Of a DNA stretch of 64,000 nucleotides, positions 38,195 through 49,318 are shown piece by piece. Source of the stretch: Terebella lapidaria (Eukaryota; Annelida; Polychaeta; Terebellida; Terebellidae); assembly GCA_949152475.1 (NCBI GenBank), contig OX424570.1:62001-126000 (forward strand), read 5' to 3'. Made by a program: the position numbers and the translations under genes. Under the pieces are notes generated by a model that saw nothing but the letters and a program-made list of their open reading frames with translations, was not told where the DNA came from and ran no database searches. The first letter of the stretch is position 1. Every line of letters begins with the position of its first letter.

Positions 38195-38996
38195 TAAAAT
38201 ATAACTTATGACGAAAAGTTCTATCTGGCTCCAATTTCGTCATCTTGAAATGCAGTTTTGGTTAACTTTTACATTGAATTTCAACTTAATACCAAGTTTG
38301 ACACATATTATGAGTTGAAATATAACTCATGGCGAAAAGTTTGATCGGGCTCCAATTTCATCATCTTGAAATGCAGATTTGGTTAACTTTTAGTTTGAAT
38401 TTCAACTTGAAATCAAGTTGGGCAGGTATTATGAGTTAAAATATAACTCATGACGAAAAGTTTGATCTGGCTCCAATTTTGTCATCTTGAAATGCAGTTT
38501 TGATTAACTTTTACTTTGAATTTCAACTTGAAACCATGTTTGGCACATACATGTATTATGAGTTGAAATATAACTTATGGTGAGAAGTTCAATCTGGCTC
38601 CAATTTCGTCATCCTGAAATGCATTTTTGGTCAAATTTTACTTTGAATTACAACTTGGAACCAAGTTTGTAAAATATTCTGAGTTGAAATATAAATAGGT
38701 GAAAAGATTGATCTATCTGTATTTTCGTTATTTTATCAAACATGTCGAATGGAAATTCATAAAAAGAGATTTCAGTGGTGATTTTGAATTCGACCTTCAA
38801 TAACCTCGGAAAATCAGTGCAGCAATTTTGGTGGGGAAAAGAAAACAGTTGTGACTTGAGATTTAACGTTTCTCTGGTAATCTTTTTTAGCCCTTGCTCT
38901 AGTTTTTCACATTGACAGTGATATATTTGGGGCAACAGAGATGATAGGGCTACGGGGGATACACCCAAGCGGTCGTAGGTGACCGGAAGCGTCTAG
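38195..38996 (+). mobile_element. 121-bp array with family D tail, inside the pogo relic
   Basis: About four ~121-bp units (TCATCTTGAAATGCAGTTTT), then a degenerate family A-like end (CTCTGGTAATC, TTAGCCCTTGCTCTAG near 38903), then the family D tail with hairpin CGGTCGTAGGTGACCG and GTCTAG ending at 38996. The last ~300 bases closely match 42120-42418, so both copies come from one composite element. Confidence 0.6.
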
Positions 38997-39044
38997 TTTT
39001 TGCTTGTCTCAGACTTACAAATCACGAAATCACAATTCAGTACA

Positions 39045-39140
39045 ATGAGCGGAAAATGCAAAACTCTCACACTTGAACAACGTGTAAACGTAATCAAGGA
39101 GCTCGACAGTGGAAAGTCTTGTCAACCGTTGCTCAGTTAA
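39045..39140 (+). pseudogene. Remnant of pogo/Tigger transposase N-terminus
   Basis: A 31-codon frame, MSGKCKTLTLEQRVNVIKEL and onward, resembles the start of the CENP-B-type DNA-binding helix-turn-helix used by Tigger, jerky and pogo transposases (pattern K-x-LTLEQ-x-V-x-VIK-x-L-x-x-GKS). The similarity stops after about 25 residues, and neither the rest of the DNA-binding domain nor the DDE catalytic domain is present. It lies inside the TA-flanked relic, which supports the assignment. Non-functional. Confidence 0.6.
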
Positions 39141-40445
39141 TTTGTTTCTGTCAAACATTGTGACAAAATGACTGAAAGCTCCACATGTTTTTATAATCTT
39201 GACATTAGAATTATCAAAAAAATGAATAAATATACTGGGTCATACTGGTATATATTTGATAAAGAAATCAATACTTGATATTTAAATATATAAATAAGTA
39301 AATGAATGAAAATATACTGAAGCAACAGTGAATACATTGTATTCAATACTGTTTTGAAACGGTGGTGAACACATAACGGCACACCTTTAATGAAAGGACA
39401 CCTCCAATGTAAGGACACTTTTGCTTGGATATGTGGGTGTCCTTACATTGCAGGTTTTACTGTATGCTGAAAATTCTCGTGACCTTGAATTTGACCTTTG
39501 ACCTCATTTTCAAGGTCACAGGACAAAACGGCCAATATCTTGATTATTAACGACTTTACAGCTTAGGAATCAATTGTGAACATATAGGAAATGATATATG
39601 CTGAAAATTTTCATATCCTTGAATTTGACCTTTGACCTCATTTTCAAGGTCACATGACAAAATGGCTAATATCTCGCTTATTATCGACTTTACAGCTTAG
39701 GAATTAATTGTGAACATATAGGAAATGATATATGCTGAATATTCTCATGACCTTGAATTTGACCTTTGACCTCATTTCCAAGGTCACAGGACAAAATTGC
39801 TGATATCTCGCTGATTATCGACTTTACAGCTTAGGAATCAATTGTGAACATATAGGAAATGATATATGCTGAATATTCTCATGACCTTGAATTTGACCTT
39901 TGACCTCATTTTCAAGGTCACAGGACAAAATGGCCAATATCTTGCTTATTAGCGCCTTTTACAGCTTAGAAATCAATTGTGAACATATAGGAAATGATAT
40001 ATGCTGAATATTCTAGTGACCTTGAATTTGACTTTTGACCTCATTTTCAAGGTCAACAGGACAAAATGGCTAATATCTCGCTTATTATCGACTTTACAGC
40101 TTAGGAATCAATTGTGAACATATAGGAAATGATATATTCTGAATATTTTAATGATATTGAATTTGACCTTTGACCTAAATTTCAAGGTCAGTCATTTTAT
40201 TTTCAAAGTCAGATTACAAAATGGCTTATATCTCGCTTATTATCAAATTTACAGCTTAGGGGTCCATAATGAACATATAGGAAATGATGTATGCTGAATA
40301 GTTTGGTGATCTAGAATTTAACCTTTGATTTCATTTTCAAGGTTAGAGATATGGCGATTTCAGCGGTCACCTTGAATTTGACCTTCAACTTTCTCGGCTT
40401 AACTCTGTATATTTCTCCGGTAACCTTTCTAGCCCATTGGGCTAA

Positions 40446-42323
40446 TTTTTGTCATCTTGAAATGCAGTTTTGGTCAACTTTTACTTTGAATTTCAACTTG
40501 AAAGCATGTTTGGCACATATTATAAGTCGAAATATAACTTATGGTGAAAAGTTCAATCTGGCTTCATTTTCGTCATCTTGAAATGCAGTTTTGGTCAATT
40601 TTTAGTTTGAATTTCAACTTGAAACCAAGTTTGGCACATATTATGAGTTAAAATATAACTTATGATGAAAAGTTCGATCTGGCTCCAAATTCTTCATCTT
40701 GAAATGCAGTTTTGGTAAACTTTTAGCTTGAATTTCAACTTGAAACCAAGTTTGGCACATATTATGAGTTAAAATATAACTTATGACGAAGAGTTCTATC
40801 TGGCTCCAATTTCGTCATCTTGAAATGCAGTTTTGGTCAACTTTTACATTGAATTTCAACTTAATACCAAGTTTGGCACATAATATGAGTTGAAATATAA
40901 CTCACGACGAAAAGCTTGATCTGGCCACAATTTTGTCATCTTGAAATGCAGTTTTGATTAACTTTTAATTTGAATTTCAACTTGAAAGCATGTTTGGCAC
41001 ATATTATAAGTCGAAATATAACTTATGGTGAAAAGTTCAATCTGGCTTCATTTTCGTCATCTTGAAATGCAGTTCTGGTCAATTTTTAGTTTGAATTTCA
41101 ACTTGAAACCAAGTTTGGCACATATTATGAGTTAAAATATAACTTATGATGAAAAGTTCGATCTGGCTCCAATTTCTTCATCTTGAAATGCAGTTTTGGT
41201 AAACTTTTAGCTTGAATTTCAACTTGAAACCAAGTTTGGCACATATTATGAGTTAAAATATAACTTATGACGAAAAGTTCTATCTGGCTCCAATTTCGTC
41301 ATCTTGAAATGCAGTTTTGGTCAACTTTTACATTGAATTTCAACTTAATACCAAGTTCGGCACATATTATGAGTTGAAATATAACTCATGACGAAAAGCT
41401 TGATCTGGCTCCAATTTTGTCATCTTGAAATGCAGTTTTGATTAACTTTTATTTGAATTTCAACTTGAAAGCATGTTTGGCACATATTATAAGTCGAAAT
41501 ATAACTTATGGTGAAAAGTTCAATCTGGCTTCATTTTCGTCATCTTGAAATGCAGTTTTGGTCAATTTTTAGTTTGAATTTCAACTTGAAACCAAGTTTG
41601 GCACATATTATGAGTTAAAATATAACTTATGATGAAAAGTTCGATCTGGCTCCAATTTCTTCATCTTGAAATGCAGTTTTGGTAAACTTTTAGCTTGAAT
41701 TTCAACTTGAAACCAAGTTTGGCACATATTATGAGTTAAAATATAACTTATGACGAAAAGTTCTATCTGACTCCAATTTCGTCATCTTGAAATGCAGTTT
41801 TGGTCAACTTTTACATTGAATTTCAACTTAATACCAAGTTGGGCAGGTATTATGAGTTAAAATATAACTCATGACGAAAAGCTTGATCTGGCTCCAATTT
41901 TGTCATCTTGAAATGCAATTTTGATTAACTTTTACTTTGAATTTCAACTTGAAACCATGTTTGGCACATACATGTATTATGAGTCGAAATATAACTTATG
42001 GTGAGAAGTTCAATCTGGCTCCAATTTCGTCATCTTGAAATGCATTTTTGGTCAAATTTTACTTTGAATTTCAACTTAGAACCAAGTTTGTAAAATATTC
42101 TGAGTTGAAATGTAAACAGGTGAAAAGATTGATCTATCTGTATTTTCGTTATTTTATCAAACATGTCGAATGGAAATTCATATAAAGAGATTTCAGTGGT
42201 GATTTTGAATTCGACCTTCAATAACCTCGGAAAATCAGTGCAGCAATTTTGTTGGGGAAAAGAAAACAGTTGTGACTTGAGATTTAACATTTCTCTGGTA
42301 ATCTTTTTTAGCCCTTGCTCTAG
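40446..42323 (+). repeat. ~121-bp array with four-unit higher-order repeat
   Basis: About 14 units of ~121 bp (TCATCTTGAAATGCAGTTTT near 40452, 40573 and 40694). A variant unit with GAAAGCATGTTTGGCACA and ATAAGTCG returns at 40501, 40985 and 41468, so groups of four units repeat every ~483 bases. It ends with a degenerate family A-like terminus (CTCTGGTAATC...GCTCTAG). It is probably the body of the element whose 5' end is at 21019, with element X inserted at its start. Confidence 0.75.
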
Positions 42324-42418
42324 TTTTTCACACTTGACAGTGATATATTTGGGGCAACAGAGATGATAGGGCTACGGGGGATACACCCAAGCGGTCGTAG
42401 GCGACCGGAAGCGTCTAG
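42324..42418 (+). mobile_element. Family D 3' tail
   Basis: GGGGCAACAGAGATGATAGG, GGGGATACACCCAAGC, hairpin CGGTCG-tagg-CGACCG, then GAAGCGTCTAG before TT. Same tail as 38996 and, more diverged, 20887 and 52690. Confidence 0.6.
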
Positions 42419-42886
42419 TTGACTTTTTGGGCCATTTCTAGGCAAAAAAAAATGTTTCACTCTTTTCGCCATTTTTTTCCTCCATAATGGGAGCTGCCCG
42501 GACTGTACTCATAGAACGCTTGAAGATAGAGCTTAGATATTGGCACTCTTGAAAGTGGCCTATAAAGCTTAAACTTTTGCACATACAGGTTAGGATTGTG
42601 TATAAGCCTATAAAAAGTCAAGTATAAATGGCACATCTTTTGGTGACCTTGAACTTGACCTTGAAGGGCAAATCTCAAAATCTTAAATTGACCTCTACAA
42701 ACGAAATACTTGTTGATAAAGCTTATATGTTTGTATTATGAACATATATGAAGTCATATGCAGCATGCCTAATGGAGACATTGAAATTCACAAAGATGAC
42801 CTTGACTGGTAAATCTCAAAATCATATGTCACCTGCAATGCTTAAAACCAAAATTGTCCGGTAACCTATCTTAGGCCTTGGGCTAA
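42419..42886 (+). mobile_element. Family A 3' portion
   Basis: Core words shared with 850-1060 (GGGCCATTTCTAGGCAAAAA, ATAATGGGAGCTG, CATAGAACGCTTGAAGATAG) and the 3' end TTGTCCGGTAACCT with hairpin ending GGGCTAA at 42886. Possibly the 3' half of the element whose 5' end is at 20895. Confidence 0.65.
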
Positions 42887-43122
42887 TTTTTATGCTAAGC
42901 GATACTTACCTCTGCCTGTGGGGTTATGTAATTGGCGAGCCCTCATTCGCTAACCACACATGAAATATGGGTGAGAAGCTAAAACGAAGTTAGTCGGTCC
43001 GTTAGGACACTGTGCTGGTAATGGTAGTTACCTGAGCAGTTCACCCTTCGTGTGGTAGCATGATCATGATGGTCTACTGCCTCTCAGCTCAACTTTGGTT
43101 TTTGCGAGCTCTTGTCAACACG
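42887..43122. other. Unassigned spacer
   Basis: No gene or repeat ends recognised. Confidence 0.3.
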
Positions 43123-43124
43123 TA

Positions 43125-43863
43125 CCGTAAAGTACCAAATAGAAGCACATTACCTAATAGAAAGGCACCCCCCTTTTTGAAGATCGGGTGAGTGCACGCG
43201 AAAAATCTATACCTAGAAGCACGCGTAAGAATCGAAGAATGGGATGAAACTTCATTCTTTTACCCATGTACACACATTAGTAAACCAAGTTTTGGAGGTA
43301 GGTGGCGGGGGGGGGGGGGGGGGGGGGGCGGGATGAGGTGCATGAATTTGAGACTAATGTCATGCTGGACAGGCTGGCTCCCAATGACAGACCGCGATTA
43401 GTTGATGTCAGATCACTGTTGCAATAATCTGCCCACCCCTCTCCAAAAAGAAGTGAGACACCCGACTGTTTTCCCTGGGAATGTGTCCCACTACGGACTG
43501 GTTTTCACGATAGCAACGGCAAACCGATCGTGTTTGTTGTCCACTTCCACTTCACAAACAAGTTTCTCGCCTATTTCAGGAGACAAGTTATTTTCATACA
43601 CATGGAAGACACGAATGAATAAATTTGTGTTTGTATTTCACCCCAGTGTCAGGAGACGCCATTGCCGGAAGCCTCAAATGCGCATGCACACACTGGCCAA
43701 GGAAACTTCCTTGTAAACAAAGCTGTGTGGTGTGTGCTACCGTAAATTCGTGAATTTAGCATTTCTCAAGAGAAGCGCCTCAATTTATGATATTTCGTGA
43801 GTTATTAGACGCGCACCCCAGCCCTCCCACTCGCGCACTGCGCGTCTATTAGGTACTTTACGG
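43125..43863. mobile_element. TA-target MITE-like element
   Basis: The ends CCGTAAAGTACCAAATAGA and TCTATTAGGTACTTTACGG are inverted repeats with one mismatch, flanked by TA (43123-43124 and 43864-43865). The interior has a 23-base G-rich run (43307-43329). The right half with the same TA junction recurs at 46133-46658 as part of a larger duplication. No transposase. Confidence 0.65.
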
Positions 43864-44016
43864 TACCTGCCGTTGCTCCCGATTGCTTTGAAGTTGAAGT
43901 TTTTGTAGTTGGTTTTTTCAACGGTGGAGAACATTTCCACTAGAAGATGTGCCAGGTGTGGCTTTTACTTGTTAGGCATCCCGATTGAAAATCGGGAGGC
44001 CTTATGTTTTTGTCTG

Positions 44017-44020
44017 TTTT

Positions 44021-44069
<49 letters not shown>
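44017..44069 (+). repeat. Poly-T tract
   Basis: Over 50 T's with a single C, just inside the family B2 5' palindrome. Confidence 0.9.
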
Positions 44070-44399
44070 CTTCCGCCGTTTGGTTTCCGGATCATAACTC
44101 TTGAACGCCTTGATCTATCTTTCCGAAATTTTCACAGCTCATCCGAAATACTTTGCTCCTAACCCCTATTGTTTTTCGTCGAGATCTGAAATCCAAGATG
44201 GCCGCCAGCAGCCATTTTGGAAAAAAAAATCGGGCGATTCCTGTCAATGTCATAATTTGATTCAGGCAATTTCCAGGGGGAAAAAATTTTTTGGGTGTAT
44301 TTTTTTTTGGACTTAGAATTTTTTCCTCGCCTGCCCCCATGCAGATGTAATACTGTGACTGAGCCATGCTACTGTATTCACTGACTGCAGCCTGCATGT

Positions 44400-44612
44400 C
44401 CAGCATGAGGCTGGGCTCTGCCCTCTCAGCCAGTGCAGTATATGAGAGCTCAGTAATGCCTTACAAGATCAGCCACTCTGTCCAGCACAGCGATAGGCTC
44501 CGCCCCTTTCAGCCAGCCCTGCTCTGTCATGCCTTACAAGATCAGCCAGTCTGTCCAGCACAGCAATAGGCTCCGCCCTCTCAGCCAGCCCTGCTCAGTC
44601 ATGCCTGACAAG
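44400..44612 (+). repeat. ~72-bp direct repeat, about 2.5 copies
   Basis: ATGCCTTACAAGATCAGCCA at 44457 and 44529 and a diverged third near 44601, each with GTCCAGCACAGCRATAGGCT. Core of the family B2 element. Confidence 0.8.
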
Positions 44613-45826
44613 TGATACAGCTAGCATGTCCAACTTGACCCCAGGCTCATATCCATGCATAATCCCTCACTCCCCCCTCCAAAGCCTGGTTTACTAGTGT
44701 GTGTACATGGTAAAAGAATGAAGTTCCACCCCACAGGATACAATAGTTGGTTAATAAGCCAACACACATGACACAACATGCTTGGGGGATGATTTGCCCT
44801 GTCTGCATTTATATTGTACAAACATGTATTGTTTGAATGTTTTGTTATTCAACTCTATTTCACATGCAATGACCAAATCATCATTGTTTTAGTTAGCTGG
44901 GAAATGTTTGGCTTTGGTTATAATGTGAATGCGAATATTCCACTGTTTGTACCAGTTTTGGAATCACAAAATTGGCCAAGATGACACAGCATTCTTTTAG
45001 TCACGTATCATTTTACATTTGACAGGAGCACCTGAAAAATATCACGAACATCCTGATTAAATATACTAGTACTCTGAATATTGGCTGGGTAGTTGTCCAT
45101 TCATTTTGGGTGGCAAATGTCTGGTGGGCCAAGTTGTCAAGATGATAGAAAGCAGTTCTGGTAAGAAACTGTCTGATGAGCTCTCACTCTTACCCACATA
45201 CAATGGCCTATGTATCCTTTTTTCTCAGTCCAGTATGACCATTTGAAATGATAAGAACAAATTGGGGGATGCCACAAAGCCTATAGGCTTTTATGTCTAG
45301 TTCCTTTAGATGTCGACCCGCACGATCGCTGTCCATCTAGCAGACTGTTTGTCTGTTCGATGTCTCAGTGCTGCAAGATTTGTGAGTCTTGGTCTGATGA
45401 GAAGTTTGTGTCGTTAGATCAACGTCGGCTCGATAGGGAGAAGAAATGAGTCCGTTCTGCTGATCGTCGTGTGGCGACCAAGCGGTTGGTTGGTGGATTT
45501 TTCTGGTGTGTGTGTGTGCAGAATTTTACACAGTCGAAAAGATGAAGAAAACTTGCAAATACTAAATTACAGTTTACTAAAAACACCAGGGATCAAAATA
45601 TTTATTGACAAAATGAAATATTTGTAAATAAGGAAATGCAATCTCCAATTCTGATAAACTCCTGATAGTTAAATATGCCAGTATCTACTGTATCAATAAT
45701 ATAATAATTCTCCAATTATTTCCTGATAAACAAAATATGCAAGTGTCTGATGGCTGACACAACAGAATAACCAATATGACTGAATGGAATAACCAGTGCG
45801 ACCGAATAAAATACTATGAAATAATT

Positions 45827-45927
45827 AGGGCATTTCGGCACGAAATGTCCTTATGGTTTTGTCAGAATTTTTTTTTTTTTTTTTTCATTTTTCGGTTTTC
45901 GGACGATAACTCAAGAACGCCTTCTCG
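45827..45927 (+). mobile_element. Family B 5' fragment
   Basis: GGGCATTTCGGCACGAAATG palindrome, an 18-base T run (45868-45885), then CGGTTTTCGGACGATAACTC as in other family B elements; truncated after about 100 bases. It interrupts the terminal-repeat sequence, which continues at about 45935. Confidence 0.65.
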
Positions 45928-46766
45928 AAACGGAATAAAAACTGAATAAAATAGTCCAACTCACTCCAATATACTGTATGCCAAATACAAATCCGACTCT
46001 GGAACTCCTGTCAAATCCTCACACCCAATATTGGGAATAAATGATCCAAAATCACAAAATACTAAACTCCACCAAATATACTGGCTCAAAATAACAAACA
46101 ATCTATCAGCAAAATATAAACTCCAAACATGAGGTGCATGAATTTGAGCCTAATGTCATACTGGACAGGCTGGCTTCCAATGACAAACCGCGATTAGTTG
46201 ATGTCAGATCACTGTTGCAATAATCTGCCCACCCCTCTCCAAAAGAAGTGAGACACCCGACTGTTTTCCCTGGGAATGTGTCCCACTACGGACTGGTTTT
46301 CACGATGGCAACGGCAAACCGATCGTGTTTGTTGTCCACTTCCACTTCACAAACAAGTTTCTCGCCTATTTCAGGAGACAAGTTATTTTCATACACATGG
46401 AAGACACGAATGAATAAATTTGTGTTTGTATTTCACCCCAGTGTCAGGAGACGCCATTGCCGGAAGCCTCAAATGCGCATGCGCACACTGGCCAAGGAAA
46501 CTTCCTTGTAAACAAAGCTGTGTGGTGCGTGCTACCGTAAATTCGTGAATTTAGCATTTCTCAAGAGAAGCGCCTCAATTTATGATATTTCGTGAGTTAT
46601 TAGACGTGCACCCCAGCCCTCCCACTCGCGCACTGCGCGTCTATTAGGTACTTTACGGTACCTGCCGTTGCTCCCGATTGCTTTGAAGTTGAAGTTTTTG
46701 TAGTTGGTTTTTTCAACGATGGAGAACATTTCCACTAGAAGATGTGCCAGGTGTGGCTTTTTCTTG

Positions 46767-46768
46767 TT
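46767..46768. other. Paralogous empty site for the family B2 element
   Basis: The flanks GTGGCTTTTTCTTGTT and CCTTTAGATGTCGACC are joined here. In the other copy they are separated by the 1327-bp element at 43974-45300. The target is TT, with at most TT duplicated. Confidence 0.85.
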
Positions 46769-47292
46769 CCTTTAGATGTCGACCCGCACGATCGCTGTCC
46801 ATCTAGCAGACTGTTTGTCTGTTCGATGTCTCAGTGCTGCAAGATTTGTGAGTCTTGGTCTGATGAGAAGTTTGTGTCGTTAGATCAACGTCGGCTCGAT
46901 AGGGAGAAGAAATGAGTCCGTTCTGCTGATCGTCGTGTGGCGACCAAGCGGTTGGTTGGTGGATTTTTCTGGTGTGTGTATGTGCAGAATTTTACACAGT
47001 CGAAAAGATGAAGAAAACTTGCAAATACTAAATTACAGTTTACTAAAAACACCAGGGATCAAAATATTTATTGACAAAATGAAATATTTGTAAATAAGGA
47101 AATGCAATCTCCAATTCTGATAAACTCCTGATAGTTAAATATGCCAGTATCTACTGTATCAATAATATAATAATTCTCCAATTATTTCCTGATAAACAAA
47201 ATATGCAAGTGTCTGATGGCTGACACAACAGAATAACCAATATGACTGAATGGAATAACCAGTGCGATCGAATAAAATACTATGAAATAATT

Positions 47293-47310
47293 TGGGCATT
47301 TCGGCACGAA
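47293..47310 (+). mobile_element. Family B 5' terminal scrap
   Basis: GGGCATTTCGGCACGAAA at the same site in the terminal repeat as the fragment at 45827, but joined directly to the 47-bp minisatellite. It marks a breakpoint. Confidence 0.5.
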
Positions 47311-49318
47311 AAAGGGGTATCTTCACGTGGGCGCACAGCAGGGGTATCTCACCGGTATCTCAACGTCTCGGCGTGGGCGCACCGCAGAGGTATCTCACCC
47401 GGTATCTGGATGTCTCGGCATGGGCGCACCGCAGGGGTATCTCACCTGGTATCTCGACGACTCGGCGTGGGCACACTGCAGGGGTATCTCGCCCGGTATC
47501 TCACCCGGTATCTCACCTGGTATCTCGACGTTTCGGCGTGGGCGCACTGCAGGATCTCACCCGGTATCTCGACGTCTCGGTGTGGGCGCACCGCAGGGGT
47601 ATCTCACCCGGTATCTCGACGTCTCGGCGTGGGCGCACCGCAGGGGTATCTCACCCGGTATCTCGATGTCTCGGCGTGGGCGCACCGCAGGGGTATCTCA
47701 CCCGGTATCTCGATGTCTCGGTGTGGGCGCACAGCAGGGGTATCTCACCCGGTATCTCACCCTGTATCTCACCTGGTATCTCACCTGGTATATCGACGTT
47801 TCGGCATGGGCGCACCACAGGGGTATCTCGCCCGGTATCTCGACGTCACGGTATGGGCGCACCGCAGGGGTATCTCACCCGGTATTTCACCCGGTATCTC
47901 ACCTGGTATCTCGACGTCTCGGCGTGGGCGCACCAAAGGGGTATCTCACCCGGTATCTGGACGCCTCGGCGTGGGCGCACCAAAGGGGTATCTCACCCGG
48001 TATCTGGACGTCTCGGCGTGGGCACACCGCAGGAGAATCTCACCCGGTATCTTGACGTCTCGGCGTGGGCGCACCACAGGGGTATCTCACCCGGTATCTC
48101 AACGTGGGTGCACCGCACGTGTATCTCACCTGGTATCTCGACGACTCGGCGTGGGCGCACCGCAGGGGTATCTCACCCGGTATCTCGACGTCTCTGCATG
48201 GGCTCACCGCAGGGGTATCTCACCCAGTATCTCGATGACTCGGCATGGGCGCACCGCAGGGGTGTCTCACCCGGTATCTCGACGACTCGGCGTGGGTGCA
48301 CCGCAGGAGTATCTCACCCGGTATCTCGACGTCTCGGCGTGGGCGCAGGGCAGGGGTATCTCACCCGGTATCTCGACGTCTCGGCATGGGCCACCCCAGG
48401 GGTATCTCACCCGGTATCTCGACGTCTCGGCATGAGCGCACAGCAGGGGTATCTCACCCGGTATTTGACGTCTCGGCGTGGGCCACCGCAGGGGTATCTC
48501 ACCCGGTATCTCAACGTGGGCGCACAGCAGGGGTATCTCGACCGGTATCTCGACGTCTCGGCGTGGGCACACCGCAGGAGAATCTCACCCGGTATCTTGA
48601 CGTCTCGGCGTGGGCGCACCACAGGGGTATCTCACCCGGTATCTCGACGTGGGTGCACCGCACGTGTATCTCACCTGGTATCTCGACGACTCGGCGTGGG
48701 CGCACCGCAGGGGTATCTCACCCGGTATCTCGACGTCTCTGCATGGGCTCACCGCAGGGGTATCTCACCCAGTATCTCGACGACTCGGCATGGGCGCACC
48801 GCAGGGGTGTCTCACCCGGTATCTCGACGACTCGGCGTGGGTGCACCGCAGGAGTATCTCACCCGGTATCTCGACGTCTCGGCGTGGGCGCAGGGCAGGG
48901 GTATCTCACCCGGTATCTCGACGTATCGGCGTGGGCACACCGCAGGGGTATCTCACCCGGTATCTCAACGTGGGCGCACAGCAGGGGTATCTCACCCGGT
49001 ATCTCGACGTCTCGGTGTGAGCGCACCGCAGGGGTATCTGACCCGGTATCTCGACGTCTCGGCGTGGGCGCACCGCAGGGGTATCTCAACCGGTATCTCA
49101 ACATCATGGCGTGAGCGCACCGCAGGGGTATCTCACCCGGTATCTCGACGACTCGGCGTGGGCGCACCGCAGGGGTGTCTCACCCGGTATCTCGACGTCT
49201 CGGCGTGGGCGCATCACAGGGGTATCTCACCCGGTATCTCGACCACTCGGCGTGGGCGCACCGCAGGGGTATCTCACCCGGTATCTCGACGTCTCGGCGT
49301 GGGCGCACCGCAGGGGTA
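47311..49318 (+). repeat. 47-bp minisatellite, roughly 43 units
   Basis: The unit contains GTCTCGGCGTGGGCGCACCG and CAGGGGTATCTCACCCGGTA, then TCTCGAC; the word GTCTCGG repeats at 47-base spacing (47621, 47668). Unit length is not divisible by three and the unit lacks stops, so long open frames exist in several frames, including a 709-codon one. These are by-products. Blocks of several units repeat (48045-48370 resembles 48590-48915), a higher-order duplication. The last unit runs into the reverse-transcriptase fossil. Confidence 0.9.

Larger units (their letters stand above)
37904..39462 (+). mobile_element. pogo/Tigger-like transposon relic
   Basis: Flanked by TA (37902-37903 and 39463-39464); the host array reads GATATATGCTG when it is removed. 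The end CAGTAAAACCTGCAATGTAA (reverse complement of the right end) resembles Tigger/pogo TIRs; the left end CACTCCCCCCTCCAATGG is a diverged partner. A short peptide like a CENP-B/Tigger N-terminal helix-turn-helix lies near 39045. A second element (38195-38996) is inserted in it. The catalytic domain is absent. Confidence 0.65.
21177..40445 (+). mobile_element. Family A element X, host of the main nest
   Basis: The 5' end is at 21177 (AGCTTACCGGACC) and the 3' end is CTCCGGTAACCTTTCTAGCC with hairpin ending GGGCTAA at 40445. Its own sequence is 21177-21332, 28532-28559, 34290-34621, 36684-37903 and 39463-40445. Each break falls in a T-run and resumes at the expected next word of the family (TTTTTTGATTTTCGCATTTTT, TCAAAATGGCGGCC, TTTCTTATTGATGCATCAC). 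It hosts Y, W, T and, at a TA, the pogo relic. Confidence 0.65.
43974..45300 (+). mobile_element. Family B2 element, complete, with known empty site
   Basis: The 5' palindrome is AGGCATCCCGATT-gaa-AATCGGGAGGCCT (43974 on), then poly-T, then a body containing ~72-bp direct repeats. The 3' inverted copy GGGATGCC is followed by the hairpin AAAGCC-TATA-GGCTTT and TTATGTCTAG ending at 45300. It is flanked by TT on each side. The paralogous copy at 46767 reads CTTGTTCCTTT without the insert. No coding capacity recognised. Confidence 0.85.
43864..47291 (+). mobile_element. DIRS-like fossil pieces in two direct copies
   Basis: A module (MITE right half, then a short region encoding a Cys-rich gag-like start near 43930 and 46720, then TGTGGCGACCAAGCGG terminal-repeat sequence) occurs twice: about 43332-46126 with insertions, and 46127-47291 without the central insertion. 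The gag-like region and terminal repeat belong with the reverse transcriptase fossil downstream. Broken, incomplete; the two copies are close in sequence, so the duplication is fairly recent. Confidence 0.5.

Noticed and set aside
43307-43329. G-run as a telomere-like or quadruplex regulatory site
   Set aside because: A plain homopolymer within a MITE; its partner copy at 46133 begins just after it. There is no telomere-type unit.
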